From: Chamaecyparis obtusa
Lineage: Eukaryota > Streptophyta > Pinopsida > Cupressales > Cupressaceae
Length of the DNA: 64,000 nucleotides
Direction: 5' to 3'
NCBI GenBank assembly: GCA_027943335.1
Contig: BSBK01003255.1
Location: forward strand, 310,001-374,000
Shown here piece by piece: positions 12,424 through 22,752 of the stretch (its first letter is position 1; each line of letters starts with the position of its first letter). A program made the translations under genes and the position numbers. Under the pieces are notes generated by a model. That model was not told the origin of the DNA and searched no databases. It was given only the letters and a program-made list of their open reading frames with translations.

Positions 12424-13922
12424 TGTGGACAAGGCTTTTGGGGATACTTTTTTTGAAAGACTCAAACCAAACAAAGATTAGGTTTTAGTCTAAGCATGAA
12501 ATCAATTCAAAACAAATAAAACTCTAAACTAAGCCACCTCAGATTGAGCTAAAACAGGTGCACCCAAGCACTGTTTGATTTGCTCTTGCTTAGGGGATGT
12601 GGGTGTGCTCTCTAAGCACTTGGAGCATGTTCCTTATGCATTTTAGGATGGATTGAGATCCATAAAAACCCTATAAATGACACAAAATAGGTATAGAACA
12701 CCTGATTTGCCCCTAAGGCCTCAAGGATCCAAATGATGTTGAAATGAAGATTAAGCTACATGATGTTTATGCTAAGATTGATTTTAAACCAAATAGAGAT
12801 GTGATATGATGCTATGCTTATGCAAAACAATGGAAGAAACTAGGTTAATCCATTAAATCTATGCTAAGATGTGCTAAAAAGCTTTGAAGAAAATAATGAA
12901 ATCTAATAGTTAGTTGATTTTAAGCTATAATCTAACATGAAAATGGCATTATAAGATTACTATTACTTGAAAATGAAAAAGTGGATGATTGCTCTTAGAA
13001 ATGAGGGTATTTATAAGATTTCCTAAGGGGGAATGAGTGGCCAGGATCAAAATCCTTAAGAGAGGCCAAGATTCATTCAAAGGGGAGCACATGGATTGTG
13101 CTAGTTTAGGGCCACCTCCTTGTGACAAGTGTCATAAGGGCATTGGGTTGAAAATGGGAGGGATGTGCACAATTTGGGAAATGTGCCTAAGGTCAAAGGG
13201 TGTAAGAAAGGGGTGAGGGGCTTCTTAAATGCATGATAAATGCATGCAAGAGGGATAAGGAGGCCTTAAATGCACTTAATGCATGTAAGAGAAGTTTCTA
13301 GAAGTTTGTTGACTTTGGGTTAAGCTTAGGAGTTGGCTAACCTTAGTTAGGGAATGTGACAGGATTAGGGGGGGGATTAGGATTAGGACTTTCTAGAAGA
13401 GTCTAGAATTTCCTTAGGATAAATATGGATTTTAGGAAATAGATAAAGATTTATTTATTTCCATGGTTTAGGTTTTGAGAATATTTATTAAAAATGAATT
13501 CAACAAAAATGAGGATTAAATATTTAATCTTAATTAAATATTTTGAGTTGGGATTAGGGTTAGGAAATGATGGGATTAGCTTTTAATCAAAATTAAAGGA
13601 GGATTAGAAGATTCTGGAAGAGGTTAGTGGTATTAAGAAAATTGACCAAGTTTTGGGCAAAAAATAAATAAATAATTTATTTTAAGATTTTTGGTCAATT
13701 TATTAATTAAATAATTAATAAATAAGGAGATAATGTTTAAATAAGATTTAAACATTTTTGGGAGGGATTTCTTAATTAAATATTTTTAATTAAGGTAAAG
13801 GGATTTAATGACATAAAAATTAATTAATTAATTAATTAATTAATTAATAAATGATGATGTCATCAGGGATTTTTTAGAAAATAAAAATACTTTATTTTTT
13901 AAAGGATTTTTAGGTGTCTACA
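12424..13922 (-). mobile_element. nested Tat element, 3' LTR (left copy)
   Basis: On the minus strand it begins TGTAGACACCTAAAAATCC and ends in CTTGTCCACA. It contains AATT-rich blocks and an (ATTA)n run at 13819-13850. That run differs in the right copy, which carries (AAAT)n/(TTAA)n at 22637-22672. The isolated open frames inside it are not genes. Confidence 0.95.
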
Positions 13923-13940
13923 TTTTGCCCCTCTTTGATG
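13923..13940 (-). other. polypurine tract of nested Tat element
   Basis: The minus strand reads CATCAAAGAGGGGCAAAA, directly before the LTR start TGTAGACACC. The same tract stands at 55043-55060 in the second Tat element. Confidence 0.85.
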
Positions 13941-13968
13941 TGATGCCGCAAGTGGCATGGCGTCAAAG
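13933..13968. repeat. hairpin next to the polypurine tract
   Basis: CTTTGATGTGATGCC and GGCATGGCGTCAAAG can pair at 12 of 15 positions around a six-base loop. The counterpart at 55053-55088 keeps the arms despite substitutions. It overlaps the outer end of the PPT. Role unknown. Confidence 0.6.
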
Positions 13969-16110
13969 ACAAGAAAATAAGATGCCCAAGGCTAGAATTT
14001 AGAGGAATGAGGGGTTGTGCCCCCTCGAGAAAATAACGCAAGGAGTAAACGTTGTGGAATTTCCTTGAAAGGAAATAGAGAAAGAAGGACCTAGGAAGAA
14101 GGGGAGATAAATAACCAAACTCTCAAGAGCAAAGATGGGTGAATGCAAGATGAGATGGAATGCAAAATGTAGGATGTAGCTATATGAGAGATGCAAGATG
14201 CAAGATTAATCTATATGATGCAAGATGCAAGGGATTGGGGGAAGCTCCAAGTGCAAATGTGGAGAGCACAACCTAGTTTAATATAGCAATGCTAGAGACT
14301 TGCCAAGGATACTGGGATCACAAGGCCTTGTCACCAGTGTTGCATAGGACTGACGCTAAAAAGACACGCAGGGTTGCCCCAGTATCACGCATGAATCCCA
14401 GAGGAGGCATGGTGGAAATGATGCTGAAGAAACCACAAACACACAACTGACTCACAGGAAGAAGCAAAAGATCAAAAGACCTTGCCCCAGATTATCCTCA
14501 TTCGCAGCGCACCATGATATAAAGGATTGTGGCGACTTTGAGTAGAGAACAACGAGAAGCTGTAAAAGATTAACAAGACCCAAAGGACAAAAATCCAAGG
14601 TCAAAATGATAACTCCAAAAGACAACCTTTTCCAAGGAGAGAGATTTGATTTGATTGATGGCGGGAAGATTGGTCTGAACGTGTGGAAGGATACATCGAT
14701 ACGGACCTAGTGTGCTTGGTGGAAGATGGGGTTTGACAGGAAGGATACAACTGAGGGGACTTGGGATTAGGCTTAGGTCAGACAAAATAGAAGCATACAT
14801 TTGTGCAGACCCGATGCTGATGGGGAGAATGTTGTGTTGCTAATTGGCAAATGATGCAGTTCAAAGATGGTCATGATGATCAAGGATAGTCGATAATTGA
14901 TGTTGTTGAAGTGCGAGGCTGGGTAGGACAAGATTTGTGATCAAATACTATTGATGTGGGACTGAAAAGGATATATACAACAAGACATGAGGATATTTAC
15001 AATGAATATGTATAGAAGCTCAGGATTAGGATGCACAAAGAACCTGGGGGTGAAGCTGAAACTCCAAAGATATGCAAGATGATGCCCCAATTGGGCTGAA
15101 AAAGCCAAGATGAACTGACAGTAGATGTGTCCTGAAATGACATAGATTTGGGAAGGACATATCCCAACGATGATGATTGGATTGAGATCAAGGCTTGCTA
15201 CAAGACTAAGGATGTGATTTGATCAGTTGGCTTGATCTTGGATGTTGGATAGCTAGAAGATGTGGATAGGATTGGAAGATGTTGGAAGATTGCTAGCAAA
15301 AGTTGGATATGGATGGATGGCATTGGATTGCATGAAAGGTAGCCTATAGCTAGATACCAATGACAAGGGAAGATACCGGGTGATGGAAAGATGGAGGAAA
15401 TGCTTAGGATGAGGATGATGGAACTGCTAGGAGATTTGGATGGAGGAAGATTTGGATTTGGATGGAGGAACTACTTGAGGATTGGAATATGGAATGTTGG
15501 AGGAACTGCTAAGGGATCTGGATAGAGGAATGCTCAAGGATTGGATGGTGGATTTGCTTAAGGATTTGGGAGATGGAAGATTTTGGATGAAAGATAGTCT
15601 CCAAGGAATATGTTACCAAGGAATAAGATGCCCCCTGCTTAGGATAGTTCATTCATTCAGAGGCAGTAGGATGGGGTATGATTCGACAAAAGATATGCAA
15701 ATAAGAGGATGAGGAAGGTAGATGGAAGATAGGATGAATGGATTGGATAGAGGATATGTAATTGAAAGGTGTGATGGATGCCAAGAAGGTGCCCAAAAGC
15801 ATGTATACCTAGTAGTCTTTGTTTTGTCATCAAGATCCGAAAAAGAATGAAGGAGATGAGAGACAAATGGGATGGAGGAGATGTTGGATAAGATGGTGAT
15901 AGAAGGGAATGGCCCCCAACTACAGAAAGGAATTGGGGGGACCTACGCACGATGCCTGTTTGCCAGGTTTTCATCATGGTACTTGTCCAAGGTGCTTGAA
16001 TTGCCAAGTTTTCACCATTGGACAAATGTTTTTTTCTTTTCTTTTTTTTGATACTTTTCTCTTGATTTTTCCAATTTTTTTATGGATTTTCTAATTTTTT
16101 GCTAACTTTG
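13969..16110 (-). other. nested Tat element, 3' internal region without coding domains
   Basis: On the plus strand this is purine-rich, with irregular GGATGGAGGAA-type repeats (15370-15600). It corresponds to the stretch between integrase and 3' LTR in the second Tat element. Shared landmarks include GGATACTGGGATCACAAGGC (14308 and 55426), the block of 14640-14700, and the segment around 15990-16024 that matches 56438-56470. Where that element carries integrase next, this one does not. The minus-strand frame at 15657-16025 is judged non-coding: it starts with the conserved 3' leader (MSNGENLAIQ) and then becomes low-complexity. Confidence 0.6.
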
Positions 16111-16120
16111 TGTTGATCTT

Positions 16121-16335
16121 TCACTGATATGCTGATTGATTTCTGACCTGTTGTTGATTCTCTGATTTGGTACTACCTTCTAATTTGATGCTGACCTTCT
16201 ATTTGATTTTTTCACTGATACACTGATTGATTTCTGACTTGTTGTTGATTCTCTGATTTGGTACTACCTTCTGATTTTATGCTAACCTTTTGTTTGATGT
16301 TTCACTGATATTCTGATGTTGTTGCTGACTTTTTC
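16121..16335. repeat. tandem repeat, period about 90 bp
   Basis: Copies start at TCACTGAT 16121, 16212 and 16302. The first two are near full-length and the third is partial. Each contains CTGATTGATTTCTGA and CTCTGATTTGGTACTACC. It lies inside the nested Tat element, where coding sequence would be expected in an autonomous copy. Confidence 0.8.
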
Positions 16336-16764
16336 TAATTTGTTGCTGCCTTTCTGATTTGTTGCTACCTTTCTGATTTCTCTGGATGTTGGTACAACTT
16401 TATTGGGATGGAGGGATTATGCAAAGGCATGGATAAGATGGGGTAGATGGGAGATATGGTGGTAGAAAGTGTTTGGATGGAAAGATGGAAAGTGATCATG
16501 AGAGGGGGATGTTGTCAAGATCAACATTGGCACATGTTGTGGGGGAGATGGATGAAGTGGATAGGACATGGAAGATAGAGGTGGATGTGATGGAGGATTT
16601 ATGCTAGGAGATTTCAGATCTTTGGGACCCAAAATAAATTTAGGAGATGGAGGAGAAGACTGAGTAGCTAGGGGATTAGCGACTTTGGATGCCATTGTGG
16701 ATGTTATTTTTAGATGCATTACATCTTTTTTCTTTGGGATCCACATCATTTTTTCTTTAGCTTT

Positions 16765-16875
16765 GGAGGGCCTTTGTGGCCATTGGTATGCATCAGATTT
16801 TGCTTTTTCTTTGTTGGGCCTTTGTGGCCATGTAGTGGATTTTGCTTGTGCTTTGCTGGGCCTTTGTGGCCATTA
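16765..16875 (-). repeat. tandem repeat encoding GHKGP-type basic units
   Basis: GGGCCTTTGTGGCCA occurs three times (16769, 16816 and 16858), about 42-47 bp apart. The minus strand reads GHKGPAKHKQN, GHKGPTKKKQN and GHKGPPKLKKK, part of a 63-residue open frame (16937-16746). The unit keeps its reading frame. It may be part of a larger basic/proline-rich protein of this element; otherwise unrecognised. Confidence 0.65.
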
Positions 16876-16973
16876 GGATGCATTGGATCTCTTGATTGGA
16901 TTTTTCTTTGGTTGACCATGTTGTTTAGGTTGGACATGGCAATCTTTGAATTTTTGTGGATATTTCCCTTTGT

Positions 16974-17843
16974 TCATATTTGATATGGCATCCAAATTGT
17001 GGGGAGCATCAGAGTGAATATGAGGAGATGTGCGGGATGGAGGAAATGTGGATGGAGAGATGGAGGAGATTGGTAGATAGGATATGTGGGCATGTGCCTT
17101 TGTTGATCCCGACTAGGGGTGTTTGGATTTTGGATGAGGGATTGAGTAGGATAAGATGGGGGATGATATTTTGGGATGTAAGGTCCCAAAATGGATTTGG
17201 TATGTAGAGGATATGTGCTAGAAGATTTTGGGACATAGGGACCCAAAATGGATTTAGAGGATGAAGGAGGAATGTGATAGGTTGTTTTGGGCCATAATGA
17301 TGGAGGAGGGGGAATAGCATTGTATGTTTTGGGAGATGTGATGGTGGGTTTGGAAGGAGGCTTGAATCTAGCTTTAGTTGTACCAACATTTCTGGAGGAA
17401 GTGCCTTCACCTGCTGTGTGACCAATTCCACACGATTTTGGATGTTTCTTGTCTTGAATGGGCTCTAGATTTCCTTGTTCATGAGAGCCTAGGCCTTTGC
17501 CTTGATAATTCCATTTCTTGAGCATTTTATCCAAACAAGGATATTTCTGACTTGGGGAATATGATAAACATCTAGTTTCTTGTTCCCTAATGGAAGATAT
17601 GAAACTAATTTCTTCTGCTTCAAGCAGACTGCCTTTGACAAATGTAAGTGGTCCAAGTGGATAGAGTGATGGTAGTGGGATAGTTTGGTTTGGAAGATCC
17701 TCAAGAAGAGAGCATAAGATGGTGGGATTTGGACTGGGATTGGGAGATAGTAATAGATCTTGAGATGGAGGAATAGGGATTGTAGGATCTTGGATTGGAA
17801 GAATTGGGATTGTAGGATTTTGGATTGGGGGTGATGGAAGCAA
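16974..17843 (-). CDS. Tat element Pro/Ser-rich protein with G-patch motif
   Basis: This is a 289-residue minus-strand open frame. The N-terminal third holds PIQDPTIPI-type repeats. Near residues 100-125 it has YPCLDKMLKKWNYQGKGLG followed by SHEQGNLEPIQ. That matches the G-patch pattern (GxGLGxxxxGxxxP) and the equivalent segment in the second Tat element (ATEQWKYQGGGLGPQKG, about 60540). The remainder is Pro/Ser/Tyr-rich low complexity. In plant Tat elements this segment lies between protease and RT; here both neighbours are gone. G-patches bind RNA or RNA helicases in other proteins; whether this one does is unknown. No frameshift is seen within it. Confidence 0.6.
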   Translation of the reverse strand: MLPSPPIQNPTIPILPIQDPTIPIPPSQDLLLSPNPSPNPTILCSLLEDLPNQTIPLPSLYPLGPLTFVKGSLLEAEEISFISSIREQETRCLSYSPSQKYPCLDKMLKKWNYQGKGLGSHEQGNLEPIQDKKHPKSCGIGHTAGEGTSSRNVGTTKARFKPPSKPTITSPKTYNAIPPPPSLWPKTTYHIPPSSSKSILGPYVPKSSSTYPLHTKSILGPYIPKYHPPSYPTQSLIQNPNTPSRDQQRHMPTYPIYQSPPSLHPHFLHPAHLLIFTLMLPTIWMPYQI

Positions 17844-18076
17844 TAGAACATGTGATGGGGGAAGTGAAGGGATTGGATCTTGATTTTCTTCTGTGAGTAT
17901 TTCAACATGCTTTTGGGAAAGAGAATGACATGATAGGACTTGTGTGGATAGAGTGATGGGGGATGTATGGATGGACTCTTTAGAAGGGGTGGATGGAAGG
18001 ATGGGAGATTCTGTAGCTATGATGTCTGGAAGAAGGAAGAACTCTTTAGATGGTATGGATGAAAGGATGGAAGATT

Positions 18077-19045
18077 CTACAGCTGTGATGGTAGGAAGAA
18101 GGGTGAACTCATGGGGCTCATTAGATATGCTTTGGATGATGCTAGGAGGAGGTGATGTTGGTGGAGATTAGATGGAGACTTCAGATGGAAGGGACCCAAT
18201 GATGCTAGGAGATGGAAGAGGATCAATGTACAGAAGATAGATGACAAATGGGAGTGATGGATGGGCCTCATCAATGATGGCTTCACATGAAGGTTTGAGA
18301 TGGCTTGGCTCTTCAACTCTAGGAGTGGGATTTGTTGTTGGCTTCTTGTGAAACTCCTTGGAGACTTTTGGATTGGAGGAGGTGAAGGATTAGAATGTGT
18401 AGAAGATGGGGGGCTTGGATGGTCCTCACATGAAGGTGGGGTGGAAGATTTTGAATTTTCTTGAGGGGATGATGGTGCTAAAGAGGTAGAGGTGATGGAT
18501 TGAGGTGTGAGATATGAAGTGGTTTGAAGGATGCACTTTGCTTGTGGGAGGGGATTTTTTGAAATGTGGTTTGGAATAGAAGATGGTGGATTGAGATAGG
18601 ATGGTGGATTGGGGAAAAGGATTAGAAGACTTGGTTGTTGGTTTTGAGAATGATTTGGAGGATGAGTGGATGGATTCTTTAGATAAGGGAAGTAGTGTGA
18701 AGTGTTAAAATGGGATGATGGTGATTGGGATATGACCATAGCAGGAGATGGAGGTATGAAGGATGCATATGGAGGATGTGTAGGTTTAAGATAGGGATAA
18801 GGTGTGGATGGATAAGATAATGGATTTTCCTTGCCAAGGACATGAAAGGGAGTGCTAGTGGATAAGCATGAAGGCATGATAGGATATTTTGGAGGAATGA
18901 TTGGATGCTGGGGGATGTTTGGAGAAAACTTGCTAAGACTTTCAAAATACGCATCGTGATCTACAAAGCTTTCATCATCTTTGGGATAGGATGGATTGAG
19001 GGGAGAGACATAATAACCAAACTCATCATAATAGTTTTGAGACAT
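18077..19045 (-). CDS. Tat element Pro/Ser-rich ORF, function unknown
   Basis: This is a 322-residue minus-strand open frame starting MSQNYYDEFGYYVSPLNPS, with an acidic/aromatic head and then a long Pro/Ser/His-rich body. The head is the only non-repetitive part, and I recognise no domain. It lies upstream of the G-patch ORF on the same strand, with about 230 bp between them. It may be the first protein of this non-autonomous family in place of gag. Its length without a stop in low-complexity sequence is notable but could be partly compositional. Confidence 0.45.
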   Translation of the reverse strand: MSQNYYDEFGYYVSPLNPSYPKDDESFVDHDAYFESLSKFSPNIPQHPIIPPKYPIMPSCLSTSTPFHVLGKENPLSYPSTPYPYLKPTHPPYASFIPPSPAMVISQSPSSHFNTSHYFPYLKNPSTHPPNHSQNQQPSLLILFPNPPSYLNPPSSIPNHISKNPLPQAKCILQTTSYLTPQSITSTSLAPSSPQENSKSSTPPSCEDHPSPPSSTHSNPSPPPIQKSPRSFTRSQQQIPLLELKSQAISNLHVKPSLMRPIHHSHLSSIFCTLILFHLLASLGPFHLKSPSNLHQHHLLLASSKAYLMSPMSSPFFLPSQL

Positions 19046-19099
19046 GCTGACTTGTGGATTAGTTGGATAGGAATGAAGGATAAAGATGGATTGGAAGAC

Positions 19100-20470
19100 T
19101 AAGACTCAGATTGGGATGATTGACAGGATCAGACTAGGATTGGATTTGGCTTTAAGATTGGAAGAAGAATGACTCTAGAGGAAGATAGAAAAGGGGATGG
19201 GGGATGACCAAGATGACTCTACTAACCTAAGATAGGAGGAAAGGATGACAAGACTGGATTGAATATGATTGGAAAACCATGATTTGAGATTCTGAAAGCT
19301 TTGGACATTTTCTGGATTTTGGGAGGATTTGGACTGACATGGCTATTCTGAGTACCTTTGAACCAAGTTGTAGATCAGTTTGATGTTTTTCCAATGGCAA
19401 AGGATATATTTCAATAAAGATTTTTGGATAAGAAATCTCCAGAAGGGACAAAGCAACCTTGTGGGATACAAATAGGATGACTGACTCTGATAAAGCTTTG
19501 AAAGTGTCTGTTCCAACAATGTTTTCATAGAGTATTGACTGTCAAGCACTTCAAATAGATCTACCTAAGGAAGGTGAGTATCAAAATTGCTTGCCCATAG
19601 CTTAGTACCCCCTAGAAGGGAATACAAATGGTGAGTAATCTTGAGGTGATCCGGTAAACCCCTTGGATCGGTCCTTGCACAAGGATTTTGATACTTTCAG
19701 ATGTAGATAGGGTAGCCTCTATTTTATCAAGTTTTTAATAGTTCCGTGGAGTCTCCATACCCAGTTATGCTGATCACCTATGACTCACTTAAGAGCCTAG
19801 CCAACAATGCTGGGGGAGGAATATTTACCTGTCCCCAAACATTTGCATTTGGCACAAACCGCCCATGGATTAGGAGATATAAGTGAGTAATTTTTTCCTT
19901 CACTTTATTTATATACTGGCTGGGGGGGATACCGGTTTGAGGTCATTCTCCGAGGAGGAAGCACTTTTCTCCGTGGACAGGCCTCGCTAAAAGTAGAACA
20001 AGTGAACTTGTCTGAGTCCAAATGCTCTACATTGCTTACTTTAATAGGATTTACAAAAAAAGTAAAGCTCCTAATTGCACATCAAGCAAGTTTTTCTTTT
20101 TCCCAATTTGATTAAGTGATGTTTGAATTTGAACAATTGAAGACACAAGTTTTTAGGCTTTGATTTTTTCTTTTTCCAAAAGACTTTCAAGCATTTGCAG
20201 TTGCTTTGACTTGGGCATTCAAGATTGAATTATCATGTTGATTTAGAACTTTGAAGTGCTTTGTTTTGTCCTTAAGGCATTCAAGATTGAATTTGCACTT
20301 TGCTTGAATTGAAAAGGAGGGAATAGAGATGCTTGTTCTTTCCAATTTAGATCATTCAAGATTGTGTTTGATTTTCAAAATGATAATGACTCTTAGGACC
20401 TAAGTTTTTTTCCTTAGTTTCATTCAAGATTTGTTTGACTTTTGCTTAAGAAAAATGAATCCAATATCAA
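19100..20470 (-). other. nested Tat element leader region
   Basis: No supported coding region. It contains a G-rich purine bias up to about 19450. At 19590-20030 a stretch holds CCTTGGATCGGTCC-like and CTCCGAGGAGGAAGCA motifs. A CTTTGAATTGAA/ATTCAAGATTG word is repeated at 20216-20430. On the minus strand this is the 5' untranslated region after the primer site. Confidence 0.5.
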
Positions 20471-20479
20471 TTTGAGAGC

Positions 20480-20900
20480 AAAGGTGACAGGAACTTGTGC
20501 ACAGGAAAAAGTTGACAGGCGACAAGAGCTTTGCACAGGTGATAGGAAAAAGTTCATAGGCGATAGGAACTTGGTCATAGGTGACAAAAAAAAAGTTCAC
20601 AGGTGATAGGAACTTGTACATAGGCGACAAGAGCTTTTGTATAGGCGATAGAGAAATGTTCATAGGCGGCAGGAGCTTATGCATAGGCGACACTTAAACA
20701 TGCACAGGCGAGACTAAATCAGGCTTAGGCGACACTTAAATATGCAGAGGTGAAACTTAATCATGCATAGGTGACAATGAAAAGTTCATAAGTGAGACTT
20801 AAAAATGCAAAGGCGACAGTAAAAATATGCATGGGTGGCAGACAAATTATTACAGGTGGTAGTGAAATGATTATAGGCAATAAATGAAACATGATACATG
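20480..20900. repeat. minisatellite with CATAGGCGACA core
   Basis: A core CAYAGGYGACA recurs about every 20-25 bp, nearly twenty times, with spacers such as GGAACTTG and ACTTAAA. The array decays toward 20900. The minus-strand open frame at 20424-20693 (MSPMHKLLPPMNISLSPIQK) is a by-product. It lies between primer site and coding region of the nested Tat element. A second short array (TAGGCATGAYTGAACTTTG) follows at 21040-21125. Confidence 0.85.
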
Positions 20901-21211
20901 ATAACGGAATGGTTATAGGAAAGACTTTTGTATGAGGGGGTGTGAATGTTTATCTTACAGGTGTGATTATTTCTATTGCAAGCGACAGAAAAGAAGTTAA
21001 GATAGAATAGAAGTTATCGAGCATAGAATTCTTCAGGAAGTAGGCATCGATACAGAGCTTGTAGGCATGATCGTACTCTTTGTAGGCATGATTGAATTGT
21101 GTTTAGGCATGACTGAACTTTGTGCAGGTGACATTTCATCTGTTTCCTACAAATTATTCATGAAAAATGGCAAATATGAGAGTACAAAGTATGATCTAAT
21201 CAAGCTGATTT

Positions 21212-21239
21212 GTGGGTTTGAGTCCCACCAGGCGTGCTA
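21212..21239 (-). other. primer binding site of nested Tat element (tRNA-Arg-like)
   Basis: The plus strand reads GTGGGTTTGAGTCCCACC then AGGCGTGCTA. This is the 3' end of a tRNA: T arm, acceptor strand CAGGCGT, discriminator G, and CTA where CCA is expected. The acceptor would pair with GCGCCTG, as in plant tRNA-Arg(CCU). Four bases (GAA and T of the LTR boundary) separate it from the LTR. tRNA-Arg priming is, from memory, what has been reported for Ogre/Tat-type elements. Confidence 0.65.
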
Positions 21240-21243
21240 GAAT

Positions 21244-22747
21244 GTGGACAAGGCTTTTAAGGATACTTGTTTTGAAAGACTCAAACCAAGCAAAGATTAG
21301 ATTTTAGTCTAAGCATGAAATCAATTCAAAACAAATAAAACTCTAAACTAAGCCACCTCAGATTGAGCTAAAACAGGTGCACCCAAGCACTGTTTGATTT
21401 GCTCTTGCTTAGGGGATGTGGGTGTGCTCTCTAAGCACTTGGAGCATGTTTCTTATGCATTTTAAGATGGATTGAGATCCATAAAAACCCCATAAATGGC
21501 ACAAAATAGGTATAGAACACCTGATTTGCCCCTAAGGCCTCAAGGATCCAAATGATGTTGAAATGAAGATTAAGCTACATGATGTTTATGCTAAGATTGA
21601 TTTTAAACCAAATAGAGATGTGATATGATGCTATGCTTATGCAAAACAATGGAAGAAACTAGGTTAATCCATTAAATCTATGCTAAGATGTGCTAAAAAG
21701 CTTTGAAGAAAATAATGAAATCTAATAGTTAGTTGATTTTAAGCTATAATCTAACATGAAAATGACATTATAAGATTACTATTACTTGAAAATGAAAAAG
21801 TGGATGATTGCTCTTAGAAATGAGGGTATTTATAGGATTTCCTAAAGGGGAATGAGTGGCCAGGATCAAAATCTTTAAGAGAGGCCAAGATTCATTCAAA
21901 GGGGAGCACATGGATTGTGCTAGTTCAGGGCCACCTCCTTGTGACAAGTGTCATAAGGGCATTGGGTTGAAAGATGGGAGGGATGTGGACAATTTGGGAA
22001 ATGTGCCTAAGGTCAAAGGGTGTAAGAAAGGGGTGAGGGGCTTCTTAAATGCATGATAAATGCATGTAAGAGGGATAAGGAGGCCTTAAATGCACTTAAT
22101 GAATGTAAGAGAAGTTTCTAGAAGTTTGTTGACTTTGGGTTAAGCTTAGGAGTTGGCTAACCTTGGTTAGGGAATGTGACAGGATTAGGGGGGGGGATTA
22201 GGATTAAGACTTTCTAGAAGAGTCTAGAATTTCCTTAGGATAAATATGGATTTTAGGAAATAGATAAAGATTTATTTATTTCCATGGTTTAGGTTTTGAG
22301 AATATTTATTAAAAATGAATTTAACAAATATGAGGATTAAATATTTAATCTTAATTAAATATTTTGAGTTGGGATTAGGGTTAGGAAATGATGGGATTAG
22401 CTTTTAATCAAAATTAAAGGAGGATTAGAAGATTCTGGAAGAGGTTAGTGGTGTTAAGAAAATTGACCAAGTTTTGGGCAAAAAATAAATAAATAATTTA
22501 TTTTGGGATTTTTGGTCAATTTATTAATTAAATAATTAATAAATAAGGAGATAATGTTTAAATAAGATTTAAACATTTTTGGGAGGGATTTCTTAATTAA
22601 ATATTTTTAATTAAGGTAAAGGGATTTAATGACATAAAAATAAATAAATAAATTAAATAATTAATTAATTAATAAATGATGATGTCATTAGGGATTTTTC
22701 AAAAAATAAAAATACTTTATTTTCTAAAGGATTTTTAGGTGTCTACA
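21244..22747 (-). mobile_element. nested Tat element, 5' LTR (right copy)
   Basis: Near-identical to 12424-13922, starting TGTGGACAAGG and ending GGTGTCTACA on the plus strand. Visible differences are isolated substitutions (for example GGGG to AAGG near 21258) plus a changed AT-rich microsatellite at 22637-22672. It is followed by the target duplication GTATA at 22748. Confidence 0.95.
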
Positions 22748-22752
22748 GTATA

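Larger units (their letters stand above)
12424..22747 (-). mobile_element. Tat-family non-autonomous LTR element (LARD-like), nested in copia
   Basis: Two near-identical direct repeats of about 1.5 kb (12424-13922 and 21244-22747) bound 7.3 kb of internal DNA. A perfect 5-bp duplication GTATA lies outside them (12419-12423 and 22748-22752). The polypurine tract and primer site show that the element reads on the minus strand. It shares LTR sequence, PPT, PPT hairpin, the leader of its 3' internal region and a G-patch motif with the coding Tat element at 54006-64000. I find no gag fold, protease, RT, RNase H or integrase in it. It must have depended on enzymes of a relative. Few differences are visible between its LTRs, so it is the youngest large insertion here. 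Confidence 0.93.

Noticed and set aside
20424..20693. 89-residue minus-strand protein with MSPMHKLLPP repeats
   Set aside because: Product of the CATAGGCGACA minisatellite, with no independent coding evidence.
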